Below are positions 36,107-45,316 of a DNA stretch of 64,000 bases, piece by piece. The notes under the pieces were generated by a model. The model was not told the DNA's origin and ran no database searches. It saw only the letters and a list, made by a program, of their open reading frames with translations. A program made the position numbers and the translations under genes. The stretch covers positions 620,001 through 684,000 of the forward strand of contig NZ_AP024819.1 in NCBI RefSeq assembly GCF_019703325.1, given 5' to 3'. The first letter of the stretch is position 1. Each line of letters starts with the position of its first letter. Source of the stretch: Helicobacter sp. NHP19-012. GTDB taxonomy: Bacteria; Campylobacterota; Campylobacteria; Campylobacterales; Helicobacteraceae.

Positions 36107-37378
36107 TTAGTTGGAATAGGGTGTGAAGCCTAGATATTTAGGCGTGTAAAGGGTGTTGGTGTAAAGGATTTGCTGATCTTGCAAGGGTTCTTTAAAGTAG
36201 CGTTGCAAGTGAGGGTAAAAGTACGCAAGCATATTTTCTAAGCAATCCACACTCGCATAGCCCACCCAATCGTATTTTAAATCACTGTTGAGTAAAGCCG
36301 CCGTTTGGTTCAAATAAGGGTTAAGCTCGGCTAGGGCGTTTGTGATGAATAGATTTTGGCGATCTTGCGGTTGTGTCAACATAAACATAGACAAATTAAA
36401 ATTGATTTGCGAAGAGAGTAGCATTTGTGGGCGCTCACGGCTAGAGAGTGTGCCAATTTGGCTTAAGAGCATGCCCGTTTTGACAATAGAGGTGTTGAAA
36501 AGCACCACGCCATTTTTTAAATAACGCTTTTGGTGCTTGATCTCACGCCCAAAGGTGCTCGCTTTTTTAAAGGTGATTGTGTCCTCATAAACGACATTCG
36601 CCCCCAAATCCTTGAGGCTCTTACTCAACATTGCCCCCCTAAAGCTGTCATCGTCATAGACCACTAAGGGCTTGTGCTGACTCAAGTCTAAGAGCATCGC
36701 CACTTGTTTAGGAAAGTCGATCCCCCCAAAAATGAGAGTGGAGGGCAAGTCCATGCGCTTTTCTAGTTGGTGTTTATTCACCGTAGGGACAATGGTCGGC
36801 AAGGTTAGGGGGGTCTTTGCTGCCAAATTTTGCACACCCTCTTGGGTCAAAAGGGCGATGACGAAGGGGAAACCCTCTTGGATGATGTCTTGGTAAGTTT
36901 TTTTTAAGCTATCGGGGTCTTCACTTTGGCTGTCAAAGACTTTCAGCGTGAAGTCGTGGTTTTTGAGAGCCAAATAAGCCAAAAGGGCGTTGGTGGAAGT
37001 GTCGGCGTAACGCCCCACAACTTTTTTAGGCACGAGTAAAGCCACTTTATAAACTTCTTTTTGGTTTTGTGCATTCTCCTCTTTAGGCTTTTGTGCGCTC
37101 AAAGTGGGGTTTAGTAGATCGTCTATGATGGTGTAATTGTCCTGCAACTGTGCGTCTTGTGTGTCGGCGGCGTAGTGCGCCATAAACGAAAAGATTTGCC
37201 CGCTGGCATAGAGATTGTGTAAACACTTAGGGCTGCAGGGTTCTAAATTGATCACCATTTGGCGGGCAGGCGGGATGGGTGAGGGTAGGCGAGGGTGTGC
37301 CTTAGCCCCTAGTGTGCCCAAAAACACTAGGCTTAAGAGCAACCCCAAAGGTCTAATCTTTGTGCTTCTTGAAGACAT
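36107..37378 (-). CDS. Predicted periplasmic protein with a type 1 binding-protein-like fold
   Basis: This 423-residue protein has an N-terminal signal-like stretch (PLGLLLSLVFLGTLGAKAHP, cleavage near 27). The mature part alternates strands and helices in the manner of ABC-type substrate-binding or LpoA-like domains: YKVALLVPKKVVGRYADTST, FPFVIALLTQEGVQNLAAKT, PLVVYDDDSFRGAMLSKSL and GVVLFNTSIV. The ATG lies inside the end of aspA (26-base overlap) without a clear ribosome site, so the exact start is uncertain. Function is unknown. A peptidoglycan-synthesis activator or a solute receptor are both possible. Confidence 0.7.
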   Translation of the reverse strand: MSSRSTKIRPLGLLLSLVFLGTLGAKAHPRLPSPIPPARQMVINLEPCSPKCLHNLYASGQIFSFMAHYAADTQDAQLQDNYTIIDDLLNPTLSAQKPKEENAQNQKEVYKVALLVPKKVVGRYADTSTNALLAYLALKNHDFTLKVFDSQSEDPDSLKKTYQDIIQEGFPFVIALLTQEGVQNLAAKTPLTLPTIVPTVNKHQLEKRMDLPSTLIFGGIDFPKQVAMLLDLSQHKPLVVYDDDSFRGAMLSKSLKDLGANVVYEDTITFKKASTFGREIKHQKRYLKNGVVLFNTSIVKTGMLLSQIGTLSSRERPQMLLSSQINFNLSMFMLTQPQDRQNLFITNALAELNPYLNQTAALLNSDLKYDWVGYASVDCLENMLAYFYPHLQRYFKEPLQDQQILYTNTLYTPKYLGFTPYSN

Positions 37379-38765
37379 GAGGGCTTAGCATGTTGGCGGG
37401 CTGGAAAATTTCATCCAACTGTTCTTGTGTTAAATACTTGCGTTCTAACACAATTTCATGGACGGATTTACCGGTTTCTAGGGCTTCTTTGGCAATAGAG
37501 GCAGATTTTTCATAGCCAATGTGGGGATTGAGCGCGGTAACAATCCCAATGCTGTTAAACACATAATCGTGGCAAATTTTTTCATTAGCGGTGATGCCTA
37601 AAATGCACTTATCGACCAAAGTATGGATCGCACGATCGAGCATTAAGAAGGAGTGGAAGAGTTTATAGGCGATCACGGGCTCGAAAACATTGAGTTGTAA
37701 CTGCCCACCCTCAGCCGCCATCGCCACAGAGAGGTCGTTGCCAATCACGGAGAAGCAGACTTGATTCACCACTTCAGGGATCACGGGATTGACTTTGCCG
37801 GGCATGATGGAGCTGCCCGGTTGCATTTTGGGTAAGTTGATTTCATTTAAGCCCGCTCTAGGACCTGAGCTTAATAAGCGCAAGTCGTTACAGATTTTAG
37901 AGAGTTTGATAGACACTCTTTTTAGGGCTCCGCTCACTTGCACATATGCCCCCGTGCTTTGGCTGGCTTCAATGAGATTTTGGGCGATCGTGAAAGGACG
38001 CCCCGTAACCTCTTGGATTTTCTTTTCCACAATACCTTTGTAATCGGGGTGGGAGTTAATGCCCGTGCCAATGGCTGTGCCACCTAAGTTAAGCACCCTT
38101 GTCCAGTTGCGTGCATCCAGGACATGCTGGATGTCTTTTTCAACCATGCACGCAAAGGTTTCAAACTCTTGCCCCAAAGTCATAGGCACAGCGTCTTGTA
38201 ATTGCGTGCGCCCCATTTTGAGGACATGGGCGAACTCTTTAGCTTTTGTGGTAAAAGCGTCTTTAAGGATTTTTAGGGTTTGTGTGAGTCTGTCTAACCT
38301 TTCATAGATAGCAATTTTTAAAGCCGAAGGGTAGGTGTCGTTGGTGGATTGCGAGCGGTTGACATGGTCGTTGGGGTGGCAATATTGGTATTCGCCCTTT
38401 TTATGCCCCAAAAACTCCAAAGCCAAGTTGGCGATCACCTCATTGACATTCATGTTTGTGCTCGTGCCCGCTCCGCCTTGGATCATATCCACCACGAACT
38501 GATCCACATGCTCGCCATCGATGATCCTATCGCAGGCATTGCAAATTGCGTCCTTGATCTTCACATCAATCAGCCCTAATTCGGCGTTGGCAAGTGCGGC
38601 TGCCTTTTTCACCTGCGCGAAAGAGCGGATAAACACGGGGTAATTGCAGAGGCGATCGTGCGTGATGTTGAAGTTCTCCACCGCCCGCATGGTTTGGATG
38701 CCGTAGTATAGGTCGTCTTCAATCTCCATCTCTCCGATAAAATCGTGCTCTCGTCTAGTTGCCAT
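37353..38765 (-). CDS. aspA: Aspartate ammonia-lyase
   Basis: AspA converts L-aspartate to fumarate and ammonia, which feeds fumarate respiration and nitrogen supply in Helicobacter. The 470-residue protein has the fumarase/aspartase signature PGSSIMPGKVNPV, the GGAGTSTNMNVNEVIANLA segment and an N terminus (REHDFIGEMEIEDDLYYGIQ) of the aspartase rather than fumarase type. AAAGGAG precedes the ATG. It is divergent from accB across a 120-base AT-rich spacer. Confidence 0.95.
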   Translation of the reverse strand: MATRREHDFIGEMEIEDDLYYGIQTMRAVENFNITHDRLCNYPVFIRSFAQVKKAAALANAELGLIDVKIKDAICNACDRIIDGEHVDQFVVDMIQGGAGTSTNMNVNEVIANLALEFLGHKKGEYQYCHPNDHVNRSQSTNDTYPSALKIAIYERLDRLTQTLKILKDAFTTKAKEFAHVLKMGRTQLQDAVPMTLGQEFETFACMVEKDIQHVLDARNWTRVLNLGGTAIGTGINSHPDYKGIVEKKIQEVTGRPFTIAQNLIEASQSTGAYVQVSGALKRVSIKLSKICNDLRLLSSGPRAGLNEINLPKMQPGSSIMPGKVNPVIPEVVNQVCFSVIGNDLSVAMAAEGGQLQLNVFEPVIAYKLFHSFLMLDRAIHTLVDKCILGITANEKICHDYVFNSIGIVTALNPHIGYEKSASIAKEALETGKSVHEIVLERKYLTQEQLDEIFQPANMLSPHVFKKHKD

Positions 38766-38888
38766 GAACTCTCCTTTGGGTGAAATAAAGTGGCATTGTA
38801 TCCATTTAAAATTAATATTAACACTTTAACACCAAATCATGTTATCATAATCTCAAACCGAGCAACTCTATTTTCAAGGACCATTGGT

Positions 38889-39359
38889 ATGCAAGTGAGC
38901 GACATCCAAGAGCTGATGGCGGCTTTTGATAAAAGCCAAATCGGCTATTTGAAACTCAAGGTGGAGAGTGTGGAATTGGTGCTAGACAAGTCGGGTAAGA
39001 AAGGTGTCTCTACCCTTGTGACAGAAAGCACCCCCCACCATTCCTTACAAACCCCCACGGCTAGCGCATGTGCTATCAACACTACGGCTGGAGCAGCCAG
39101 CGTGGGACAAAAAACAAAAGAGGATTATATTTTATCCCCTATGGTGGGTACTTTCTACCACCGCCCCAGCCCCACTGCTAGCCCCTATGTGCAAGTGGGC
39201 GACACCATTAAAAAGGGGCAAGTGATCGGCATTGTGGAGGCGATGAAAATCATGAATGAGATTGAGGCCGAGTGTGATTGCAAGATTTTAGCCATTGAGG
39301 TGGACGATGCAACCGCCGTAGAATACGGCACGCAGCTCATTAAGATTGAGAAACTTTAA
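38889..39359 (+). CDS. accB: Biotin carboxyl carrier protein of acetyl-CoA carboxylase
   Basis: AccB carries the biotin that shuttles CO2 during malonyl-CoA synthesis. The start at ATG 38889 follows AAGGA; the frame is open upstream, but those codons give a non-conserved extension. The 156-residue product has an N-terminal helical region, a Thr/Ala/Ser-rich linker (about residues 50-75), and a biotinyl domain ending with the biotin lysine in VEAMKIMNEIE. accC follows after eight bases. Confidence 0.94.
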   Translation: MQVSDIQELMAAFDKSQIGYLKLKVESVELVLDKSGKKGVSTLVTESTPHHSLQTPTASACAINTTAGAASVGQKTKEDYILSPMVGTFYHRPSPTASPYVQVGDTIKKGQVIGIVEAMKIMNEIEAECDCKILAIEVDDATAVEYGTQLIKIEKL

Positions 39360-39367
39360 GGTGCGGC

Positions 39368-40720
39368 ATGGAGAAAGAGATTCAGCGCATTTTGATCGCT
39401 AATCGGGGGGAGATTGTGCTAAGAGCGATACAAACCATCGCTCAAATGGGCAAACAATCCATCGCCATTTACTCCAGTGCCGACAAGGACGCACACTATC
39501 TAAACACTGCCGATGCCAAGGTGTGCGTGGGTGGGCCCAAATCGGCAGAGAGCTATCTTAATATCCCGGCGATCATCAGTGCTGCCGAGCTCTTTGAAGC
39601 GGATGCGATTTTCCCCGGATACGGGTTTTTAAGCGAGAATCAAAACTTTGTGGAGATTTGCACCCACCACGGACTAGAATTTATTGGACCGAGTGCGGAG
39701 GTGATGGCGTTGATGGGGGACAAATCCAAAGCCAAAGAGTGCATGAAAGGGGCAGGCGTGCCCGTGATCGAGGGTTCAAATGGGATTTTAAAGAGCTATG
39801 AAGAGGCTTTAGAGGTCGCCGAACATATCGGTTTTCCCATCATCATTAAGGCGGCCAATGGTGGGGGTGGGCGGGGCATGCGTGTGGTGGAGAAAGCCAA
39901 CGCACTTAAAAATCTTTACTTGGCCGCTGAAACCGAGGCACTGAGTGCTTTTGGGGACGGGAGTGTATATATCGAGAAATTCATTAAAAACCCCAAGCAC
40001 ATAGAGGTGCAAATTTTAGCCGACAAACACGGCAATGTGATCCATGTGGGCGAGCGGGATTGCTCCACCCAGCGCCGCCAGCAAAAGCTCATTGAAGAAA
40101 CCCCTGCCCTAGTCTTGCAAGAAGAGGTACGCCAAAGACTCTTAAAGACCGCTATCAATGCCGCCAAGCATATTGGCTATGTGGGGGCGGGGACTTTTGA
40201 GTTCTTGCTAGATACGAATGGACAGGATTTTTATTTTATGGAGATGAACACCCGCTTACAAGTGGAGCACACGGTGAGCGAAATGGTGAGCGGCTTAGAC
40301 TTGGTGGAGTGGATGATTAAAATCGCTCAAGGGGAGAAGCTCCCCCCTCAAGAATCGATTGTTTGTAAGGGGCATGCCATAGAGTGCCGCATCACCGCCG
40401 AAGACCCCAAGACATTTACGCCCAGTGCGGGTAAAATCACCTCTTGGATCACTCCCGGGGGGATGGGGGTGCGCTTTGACACCCACGCTTATGCGGGTTA
40501 CAGCGTCCCACCCCATTACGATTCGATGATTGGTAAACTCATCGTCCACGCTCCCACCAGAGAGCAAGCCATTTCTAAGATGAAGCGGGCTTTAAAAGAG
40601 TTTTATGTCGAGGGGATCAAGACGACTAAGGATTTTCATTTAGGCATGCTGGATAACCCCGACTTTAGACGCAACGCCATCCACACCAAGTATTTGGAAA
40701 CCCAACAAAAGGAATCTTGA
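39368..40720 (+). CDS. accC: Biotin carboxylase of acetyl-CoA carboxylase
   Basis: AccC carboxylates the biotin on AccB with ATP and bicarbonate. The 450-residue protein shows the biotin carboxylase start (RILIANRGEIVLRAIQTI), the ATP-grasp glycine loop (KAANGGGGRGMRVV), HIEVQILADKHGNVIHVGER and the active-site stretch MNTRLQVEHTVSE. It is in an operon with accB, and its TGA overlaps the next ATG by one base. The neighbouring bioV-like gene is broken (55504), which makes the source of biotin for this enzyme a point of interest. Confidence 0.96.
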   Translation: MEKEIQRILIANRGEIVLRAIQTIAQMGKQSIAIYSSADKDAHYLNTADAKVCVGGPKSAESYLNIPAIISAAELFEADAIFPGYGFLSENQNFVEICTHHGLEFIGPSAEVMALMGDKSKAKECMKGAGVPVIEGSNGILKSYEEALEVAEHIGFPIIIKAANGGGGRGMRVVEKANALKNLYLAAETEALSAFGDGSVYIEKFIKNPKHIEVQILADKHGNVIHVGERDCSTQRRQQKLIEETPALVLQEEVRQRLLKTAINAAKHIGYVGAGTFEFLLDTNGQDFYFMEMNTRLQVEHTVSEMVSGLDLVEWMIKIAQGEKLPPQESIVCKGHAIECRITAEDPKTFTPSAGKITSWITPGGMGVRFDTHAYAGYSVPPHYDSMIGKLIVHAPTREQAISKMKRALKEFYVEGIKTTKDFHLGMLDNPDFRRNAIHTKYLETQQKES

Positions 40721-41868
40721 TGTACGCAGACAGAATCACGAAAATTGCCCCTTCACAGACCATTGCGATCACCACGCTGGCACAAGAGTTAAAGGCACAG
40801 GGCAAGGATATTTTAAGTTTCAGTGCGGGCGAACCTGACTTTGACACCCCCCCTTGTATTGAAGAGGCGGCCAAAGCGGCGATCGACTCGGGCTTTAGCA
40901 AGTACACAGCTGTGAAGGGTATCCCCGAGTTATTGCAAGCCATCGCAAAGAAGTTTCAAAGCGAAAATGGCTTGGACTACAACGCTGACGAGGTCATGGT
41001 GAGCAATGGGGCGAAACAATGTCTTTTTAATGCCTTTCAGGCTCTCATCAACCCAGGCGATGAGGTCATCATCCCCACCCCCTATTGGGTGAGTTACCCC
41101 GAGCTCGTCACCTACAGCGGGGGTAAGAATGTCTTTTTATCCACTAGTGCCGCCACTGAGTTTAAAATCACCCCCGATCAGTTGCAAAAAGCCCTAACCC
41201 CCAAAACCAAAATATTAGTGTTGACCACCCCCTCCAACCCCACAGGGATGATTTACACTAAAGAGGAATTACGAGCTTTAGGGGAAGTGCTAAAAGACAC
41301 TAAAGTTTGGGTTTTGAGTGATGAAATTTATGAAAAGCTCGTGTATGAGGGCTCTATGTTCTCTTTTGGGGCACTAGAGGGGCAATTAGAGCGCACGATC
41401 ACGATCAATGGGCTAAGTAAGGCGGTGAGCATGACCGGTTGGCGCGTGGGCTACTTGGGCACGAAAGACAAGACTTTACTTAAGCACATGCTTGCCTTGC
41501 AAAGCCACAGCACTTCTAGTATTAATTCTATCGCCCAAAAAGCCGCTCTAGCCGCCTTGCAAGGTTGCGCTGACAAGGACATTGAAAACATGCGTCTTGC
41601 CTTTAAAGAACGCAGGGACACCGCTTATGCTGGGCTCAATGGCATTAAGGGCTTGAGTGCTTTAAAACCGCAGGGGGCGTTTTATCTATGGATACAAATC
41701 CCCGGGCAAAATTCGATGGAGTTTTGCCAAAAACTCTTAGAAGAGCAAGGCGTGGCCTTGGTGCCCGGCATTGCCTTTGGGGTTGAGGGCTTTGTGCGCA
41801 TGTCTTATGCCTGTTCTTTGGAGCAAATCCACGCCGGTCTAGAGCGGCTTAAGAAATTTATGGCTTGA
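40720..41868 (+). CDS. aspC: Aspartate aminotransferase, class I
   Basis: This PLP enzyme interconverts aspartate/2-oxoglutarate and oxaloacetate/glutamate. The start is the ATG at 40720, which overlaps the accC stop and follows AAAGGA. The 382 residues contain FSAGEPDFDTP, the PSNPTG motif, VLSDEIYEKLVYEG and the PLP lysine in NGLSKAVSMTGWRVGY. It belongs to the Igamma-type subgroup by these motifs. It is probably co-transcribed with accBC. Confidence 0.93.
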   Translation: MYADRITKIAPSQTIAITTLAQELKAQGKDILSFSAGEPDFDTPPCIEEAAKAAIDSGFSKYTAVKGIPELLQAIAKKFQSENGLDYNADEVMVSNGAKQCLFNAFQALINPGDEVIIPTPYWVSYPELVTYSGGKNVFLSTSAATEFKITPDQLQKALTPKTKILVLTTPSNPTGMIYTKEELRALGEVLKDTKVWVLSDEIYEKLVYEGSMFSFGALEGQLERTITINGLSKAVSMTGWRVGYLGTKDKTLLKHMLALQSHSTSSINSIAQKAALAALQGCADKDIENMRLAFKERRDTAYAGLNGIKGLSALKPQGAFYLWIQIPGQNSMEFCQKLLEEQGVALVPGIAFGVEGFVRMSYACSLEQIHAGLERLKKFMA

Positions 41869-42076
41869 GTTTCTATATGTATCTTACACCAAGAGTGCTT
41901 TTGTTGGTGGTTAAAGCTAGAAAAGTTTTGGATATACACGACTTTTTTAGAAAGTAAGCAAAAAATCAACGAGAGGACATAGATCCGAGTCCACAACAAC
42001 ATAAAACAGCAACGAGAAAAACCAGAGCAGATAAACTTAGATAACCAAGCCACCCCGGCAAAGCCGGGGGTGAGGG
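41869..42076. other. Spacer with a GC-rich hairpin after the His-rich gene
   Basis: This 208-base AT-rich spacer lies between two converging genes. A strong hairpin (arms CACCCCGGC / GCCGGGGGTG around AAA, 42051-42071) stands six bases after the stop of the minus-strand His-rich gene and probably ends its transcript, although no long T-run follows. The same hairpin core and following bases recur after the second His-rich gene near 61920. Confidence 0.55.
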
Positions 42077-42262
42077 TTAACCCTCGTGTCCGTTGTGGTG
42101 ATGGTGGTGTTCACCATCTCCGTGGTGGTGGTGATGATGGTGGTGGTGATGATGCCCACTGTAGTAGTGGTGATGGTGGTGATGGTGGTGGTGTTCACCA
42201 TGCCCTTCGTGATCGTGGCAGCACCCACCCTCAGCGTGATCGTGACAGCATTCGTCTGACAT
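42077..42262 (-). CDS. Hpn-like histidine-rich metal-binding protein
   Basis: This 61-residue protein has 31 histidines and 4 cysteines: N-terminal CCHDH and CCHDHEGHGEH segments, then runs of 9, 11 and 5 His. Such Hpn/Hpn-like proteins store or buffer nickel in the Helicobacter cytoplasm. The ATG at 42262 follows an ideal GGAGGA site; an in-frame ATG four codons upstream is less well placed. The DNA is a CAC/CAT repeat, so length variation is expected. A second, shorter relative lies at 61943. Confidence 0.88.
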   Translation of the reverse strand: MSDECCHDHAEGGCCHDHEGHGEHHHHHHHHHYYSGHHHHHHHHHHHGDGEHHHHHNGHEG

Positions 42263-42309
42263 AAAATCCTCCAAAAAATAAATTTTACACTAGATCGCTC
42301 TAGGTGGGG

Positions 42310-42705
42310 TTATTCTACACTAAAAAAGCCACTCTTTGGTAAATCGTTTAAAAAAGCCATGCATTCTTTTTCAAGGGTATAGAGTGTGTAGCGCAAGGTT
42401 TTAAAACTAGGGGCTTTAGGGTTGGAAGGGTTCAGGTATTTAAAACACTCTTCAAGCACCCGTGCACTCTCCTGCGCGCGTTTAAAATTGGCCTGCAACA
42501 TATGCAAACATGAAGACCCCTTGGGAGGTGAGTTGTCGTAATGGCTTAGGACATCATTTAAACTATCGCGCTGGGCGTAGAGCCATAAAAAACTGATGCC
42601 ATTTTGGATAAAAACTGCGGTGGCTTGGTGACGGACTTGTTTTAAACGGAAAGCCAAATCCTTGTTATCATAGAGATAGCGCAGAGTGTCCTCGACCACC
42701 CGCAC
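42310..42705 (-). CDS. ThiD2-like thiamine-synthesis domain protein
   Basis: This 131-residue frame starts with GTG. The pattern RVVEDTLRYLYDN ... LKQVRH ... ANFKRAQESARVLEECFK matches the ThiD2 domain, which phosphorylates the HMP pyrimidine in thiamine synthesis and in other bacteria is fused to ThiE. The protein-like sequence continues upstream in frame (RLLDANLNRFKEGV) to at least 42750, where only an ATC, not a standard start, is found. So translation may begin at a non-standard codon coupled to the preceding BI-1 gene, or the N terminus is truncated. Thiamine role is inferred from motif pattern only. Confidence 0.65.
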   Translation of the reverse strand: MRVVEDTLRYLYDNKDLAFRLKQVRHQATAVFIQNGISFLWLYAQRDSLNDVLSHYDNSPPKGSSCLHMLQANFKRAQESARVLEECFKYLNPSNPKAPSFKTLRYTLYTLEKECMAFLNDLPKSGFFSVE

Positions 42706-42754
42706 CCCCTCTTTAAAGCGGTTTAAGTTCGCGTCTAAAAGACGGCCGATGGGC

Positions 42755-43447
42755 TCAGTCGTTGCGCCCTCCCATGATGCCTAGGATTTGCAAGAGGGAC
42801 ACAAAGATGTTTAAGAAATCCACATATAAAGCCACCGCCGCTTCTACAGGGCTTTCATAAGCCCCTTTGATGATATTTTGGGTGTCGTAAGCCACAAAGA
42901 GGCTAAAGAGCACCACACACACGCCCGCAATCGCCACTTGCATCATGGGCGAGCCTAAGAAGAGGTTGATTAAAGAGGCCACCATCACCACAATCACGGC
43001 GATGAAAAGCATTTTGCCCATGCTCTCAAAGTCGCTCTTGGTTTTAATGGCGTAAATACTCATCACGCCGAAAACAATGGTTGTCATGCCAAGAGCTTGC
43101 CAAATGGCACTCGCCCCTGAGCGTGCGATCACAAAGCCTAGCAAAGGCACCAAGGTGATGCCCGATAAAAAGGCGAAAGCAAAGAGCATGAGCAAGTTAA
43201 CCGTGGGCATTCTGCGGGTGAACATGAGTCCAAAGAAAGCGGCGATTTCGCCGATGAAAAACGCCCACTTATATTGCACGACCACCTGAAAGTGCATCAT
43301 GCCAATGAGCGCACCAATGGTGGCCAAGAGTAGGCTAGCGGCAAAGAATTTATAAGTGGTTTTGACAAAATTAACTAAGGCAGTTTCATTTTGTTCTGCG
43401 TAAGACGATGACACGCCTTCGCGTACTTGTCTGTCGTACAAGGCCAT
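42755..43447 (-). CDS. Bax inhibitor-1/YccA family inner membrane protein
   Basis: This 230-residue protein has seven predicted membrane segments, beginning AASLLLATIGALIGMMHF and ending YVDFLNIFVSLLQILGIMGG. The last stretch is the BI-1 family C-terminal motif (ALxLYLDFINLFLxLLxLLG). Bacterial members such as YccA modulate FtsH-type proteolysis or act as calcium leak channels. AGGAG precedes the ATG. Its 3' end overlaps the open part of the ThiD2-like gene. Confidence 0.92.
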   Translation of the reverse strand: MALYDRQVREGVSSSYAEQNETALVNFVKTTYKFFAASLLLATIGALIGMMHFQVVVQYKWAFFIGEIAAFFGLMFTRRMPTVNLLMLFAFAFLSGITLVPLLGFVIARSGASAIWQALGMTTIVFGVMSIYAIKTKSDFESMGKMLFIAVIVVMVASLINLFLGSPMMQVAIAGVCVVLFSLFVAYDTQNIIKGAYESPVEAAVALYVDFLNIFVSLLQILGIMGGRND

Positions 43448-43888
43448 GGAGGTCTCCTTTTATATCAAAAAAGTAACGGGATTCTAGCTAAACACCCTTA
43501 ATACCTTGCTTAAATACGGATTCTTACAACATAAAGATAATTTGCTAGAAGGAAATTGCTTGGTAGTCGCTGATTAATGGTTTTAGGTGAATCTGTCGGC
43601 GCGCAGCACGGATTTTATACGCTAAACACCCATAGGGTCTTGGCAACAAACAATGATCTCACTACCTAAATACCTTAAACTATCTCTTTTAAATGCGACA
43701 GCATGCATGGACTCTACTCCTCAAGAAGTGAAAGCCAAGAGAGGGGCAGCTGGTTGTGGGTAACCAAAAACCGCCTTCCCTTTGATTGTGCGCACTAAAA
43801 ACTAAGAATTAGACCCATCATAGGGACACACTGCTAGAAACTCTTTGGTGTTTTTATATCCCAAAGGCTTTAATGACCTTTCATACCA
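43448..43888. other. 440-base gap with a possible transposase remnant
   Basis: No intact gene is present. On the minus strand, 43888-43802 reads WYERSLKPLGYKNTKEFLA and a few more residues to a TAG at 43804. This resembles the extreme C terminus of DDE (rve_3-type) transposases, where a YN..RPH..LGYKTPxEFL pattern is common. The rest shows no readable gene on either strand. Confidence 0.35.
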
Positions 43889-45229
43889 CTAAAGAGTGTT
43901 GAGACTCTCCATCATGGAGGGATGGGTGTAAATCATCTCTTTAAGGGTAGAAAAGCTTAGATTTTGGTTTATGGCGAGGCTAAATAGGTTGATGTATTCA
44001 TAAGATAGGGGGCAGTGTAAACTTGCACCCAAAACGCGTTCTGTGCCTTCTTCTACCAAGACTTGTAGTAGCCCCGTGGTGTCCTCTAGCACCCTTGCCC
44101 CGGGGATGGCTGTCGTCTTAAGGCTGTGGGTGTCAAAAGTCTTGTCTTTGATTTCATGTGCCCTTAAGCCCACATGGCTATAGGGGGTTTCAATGTAAAG
44201 CACTTCGGGTAAAACATTACGGTTATGGATCGATCGCCTTTTTGCACCAAAAAGGTGATCGTAAACGATGCGGTAGTCGTCTAAACTGGCGTAAGTGGTG
44301 AGCATTGCACCACCTTTGACATCACCGATGGCGTAGATATTGCCTTCACTTTGGGCGTTTGCCACCAAAAACTCATTGGTTAAAATTTCTTGTTGTGCCC
44401 CTAGCTCAATACCCGCCCGCTCAAGTTGTAAGGTGGCGGTGTTGGGGGTGCGCCCTATGGCGAGTAAAATTGCATCGGCTTCTAGGGTTTTTTCTTGGTC
44501 GCTTTGGGTGTAGTGGATACAATCGCCTTCAATCGTTTTGAGATCAGCACCACAGAGGATTTTAACCCCCTTTTGGCTCAAGGATTCGTAAATGCTCTCT
44601 CTAAACGCGGGGTCTTCTTTGGGCAAAAGGGTTGCCCCGCGCACGAGCACGCTCACTTTAGTGGTGTTTTTGCTAGGGGTGCGTCCAAACAAATTGAACA
44701 TGCTGGCAAATTCTAAGCCTATGTAGCCCCCACCAACCACAACTAAATGCGCCGGCAAGGTGCTCAGTTGCATTAAAGAGGTGCTGTCATAGACTTTATC
44801 GGAGTGGATGGGCACTTGGGGGGTGATGGGGAGCGAACCCGTATTAATGACAATATAATCTGCACTGATTTCTTGGCAGCTGTCGTTGTGATAGAGCATT
44901 AAAGTGTGGCTGTCCTTAAAGCTTGCCGTGCCATCAATCACCTGCACCTTCGCGTCTAGCAGGGTTTCATAGTTTTTTTGGCGCAAGAAGGCAACCATTT
45001 TATTTTTGGCTTCTATGGCTTCCTTGTAGCCACTCGCCCCCTTTTTATGGGTCGCTAAATGCAAGAGGGCTTTAGAGGGGATACACCCGATATTAATACA
45101 AGTCCCGCCATACATTTCCTTACTGGCTTCAACGAGAGCGACTTTTTTGCCTAGCTTTGCGGCGGCGGCAGCTAAAGTCTTGCCCCCTTTGCCAAACCCG
45201 ATCACAACCAAATCATACGCAAATCGCAT
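43889..45229 (-). CDS. rclA: RclA-like pyridine nucleotide-disulfide oxidoreductase
   Basis: This 446-residue flavoprotein has the FAD loop GFGKGGKTLA (11-20) and the redox pair C44-INIG-C49 in MYGGTCINIGCIPSKALLH. It also has a second nucleotide loop VVVGGGYIGLEFASMF and a C terminus with THPSMMESLNTL. The GFGKxGKTLA and MYGGTCINIGCIP wording is that of RclA, a flavoprotein Cu(II) reductase that protects enteric bacteria from hypochlorous acid, more than of lipoamide dehydrogenase. Protection against neutrophil oxidants in the stomach is the inferred role. A transposase-like remnant lies beside it, hinting at acquisition. I recall no H. pylori equivalent. Confidence 0.82.
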   Translation of the reverse strand: MRFAYDLVVIGFGKGGKTLAAAAAKLGKKVALVEASKEMYGGTCINIGCIPSKALLHLATHKKGASGYKEAIEAKNKMVAFLRQKNYETLLDAKVQVIDGTASFKDSHTLMLYHNDSCQEISADYIVINTGSLPITPQVPIHSDKVYDSTSLMQLSTLPAHLVVVGGGYIGLEFASMFNLFGRTPSKNTTKVSVLVRGATLLPKEDPAFRESIYESLSQKGVKILCGADLKTIEGDCIHYTQSDQEKTLEADAILLAIGRTPNTATLQLERAGIELGAQQEILTNEFLVANAQSEGNIYAIGDVKGGAMLTTYASLDDYRIVYDHLFGAKRRSIHNRNVLPEVLYIETPYSHVGLRAHEIKDKTFDTHSLKTTAIPGARVLEDTTGLLQVLVEEGTERVLGASLHCPLSYEYINLFSLAINQNLSFSTLKEMIYTHPSMMESLNTL

Positions 45230-45316
45230 TAAATCTCCTTCGTTTTCACAATGCTAGCATGCTTGTTACAACCACTGGACTAAAGTTGCCCCCCATGCTG
45301 GTATTGTTAAAAACCC

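Noticed and set aside
42070-42264. Gly/Asp-rich frame opposite the His-rich gene
   Set aside because: It is the complement of CAC/CAT repeats (GTG/ATG), so it is open by composition. The minus strand has GGAGGA and a recognisable product.
42070-42270. CRISPR-like short repeats
   Set aside because: The repetition is a codon-level His repeat without spacers. No direct-repeat array with unique spacers was found anywhere in the window.
43448-43888. Possible tRNA or small RNA gene in the gap before the RclA-like gene
   Set aside because: No cloverleaf, TTCGA arm or CCA-type end could be traced on either strand here or in the other gaps.
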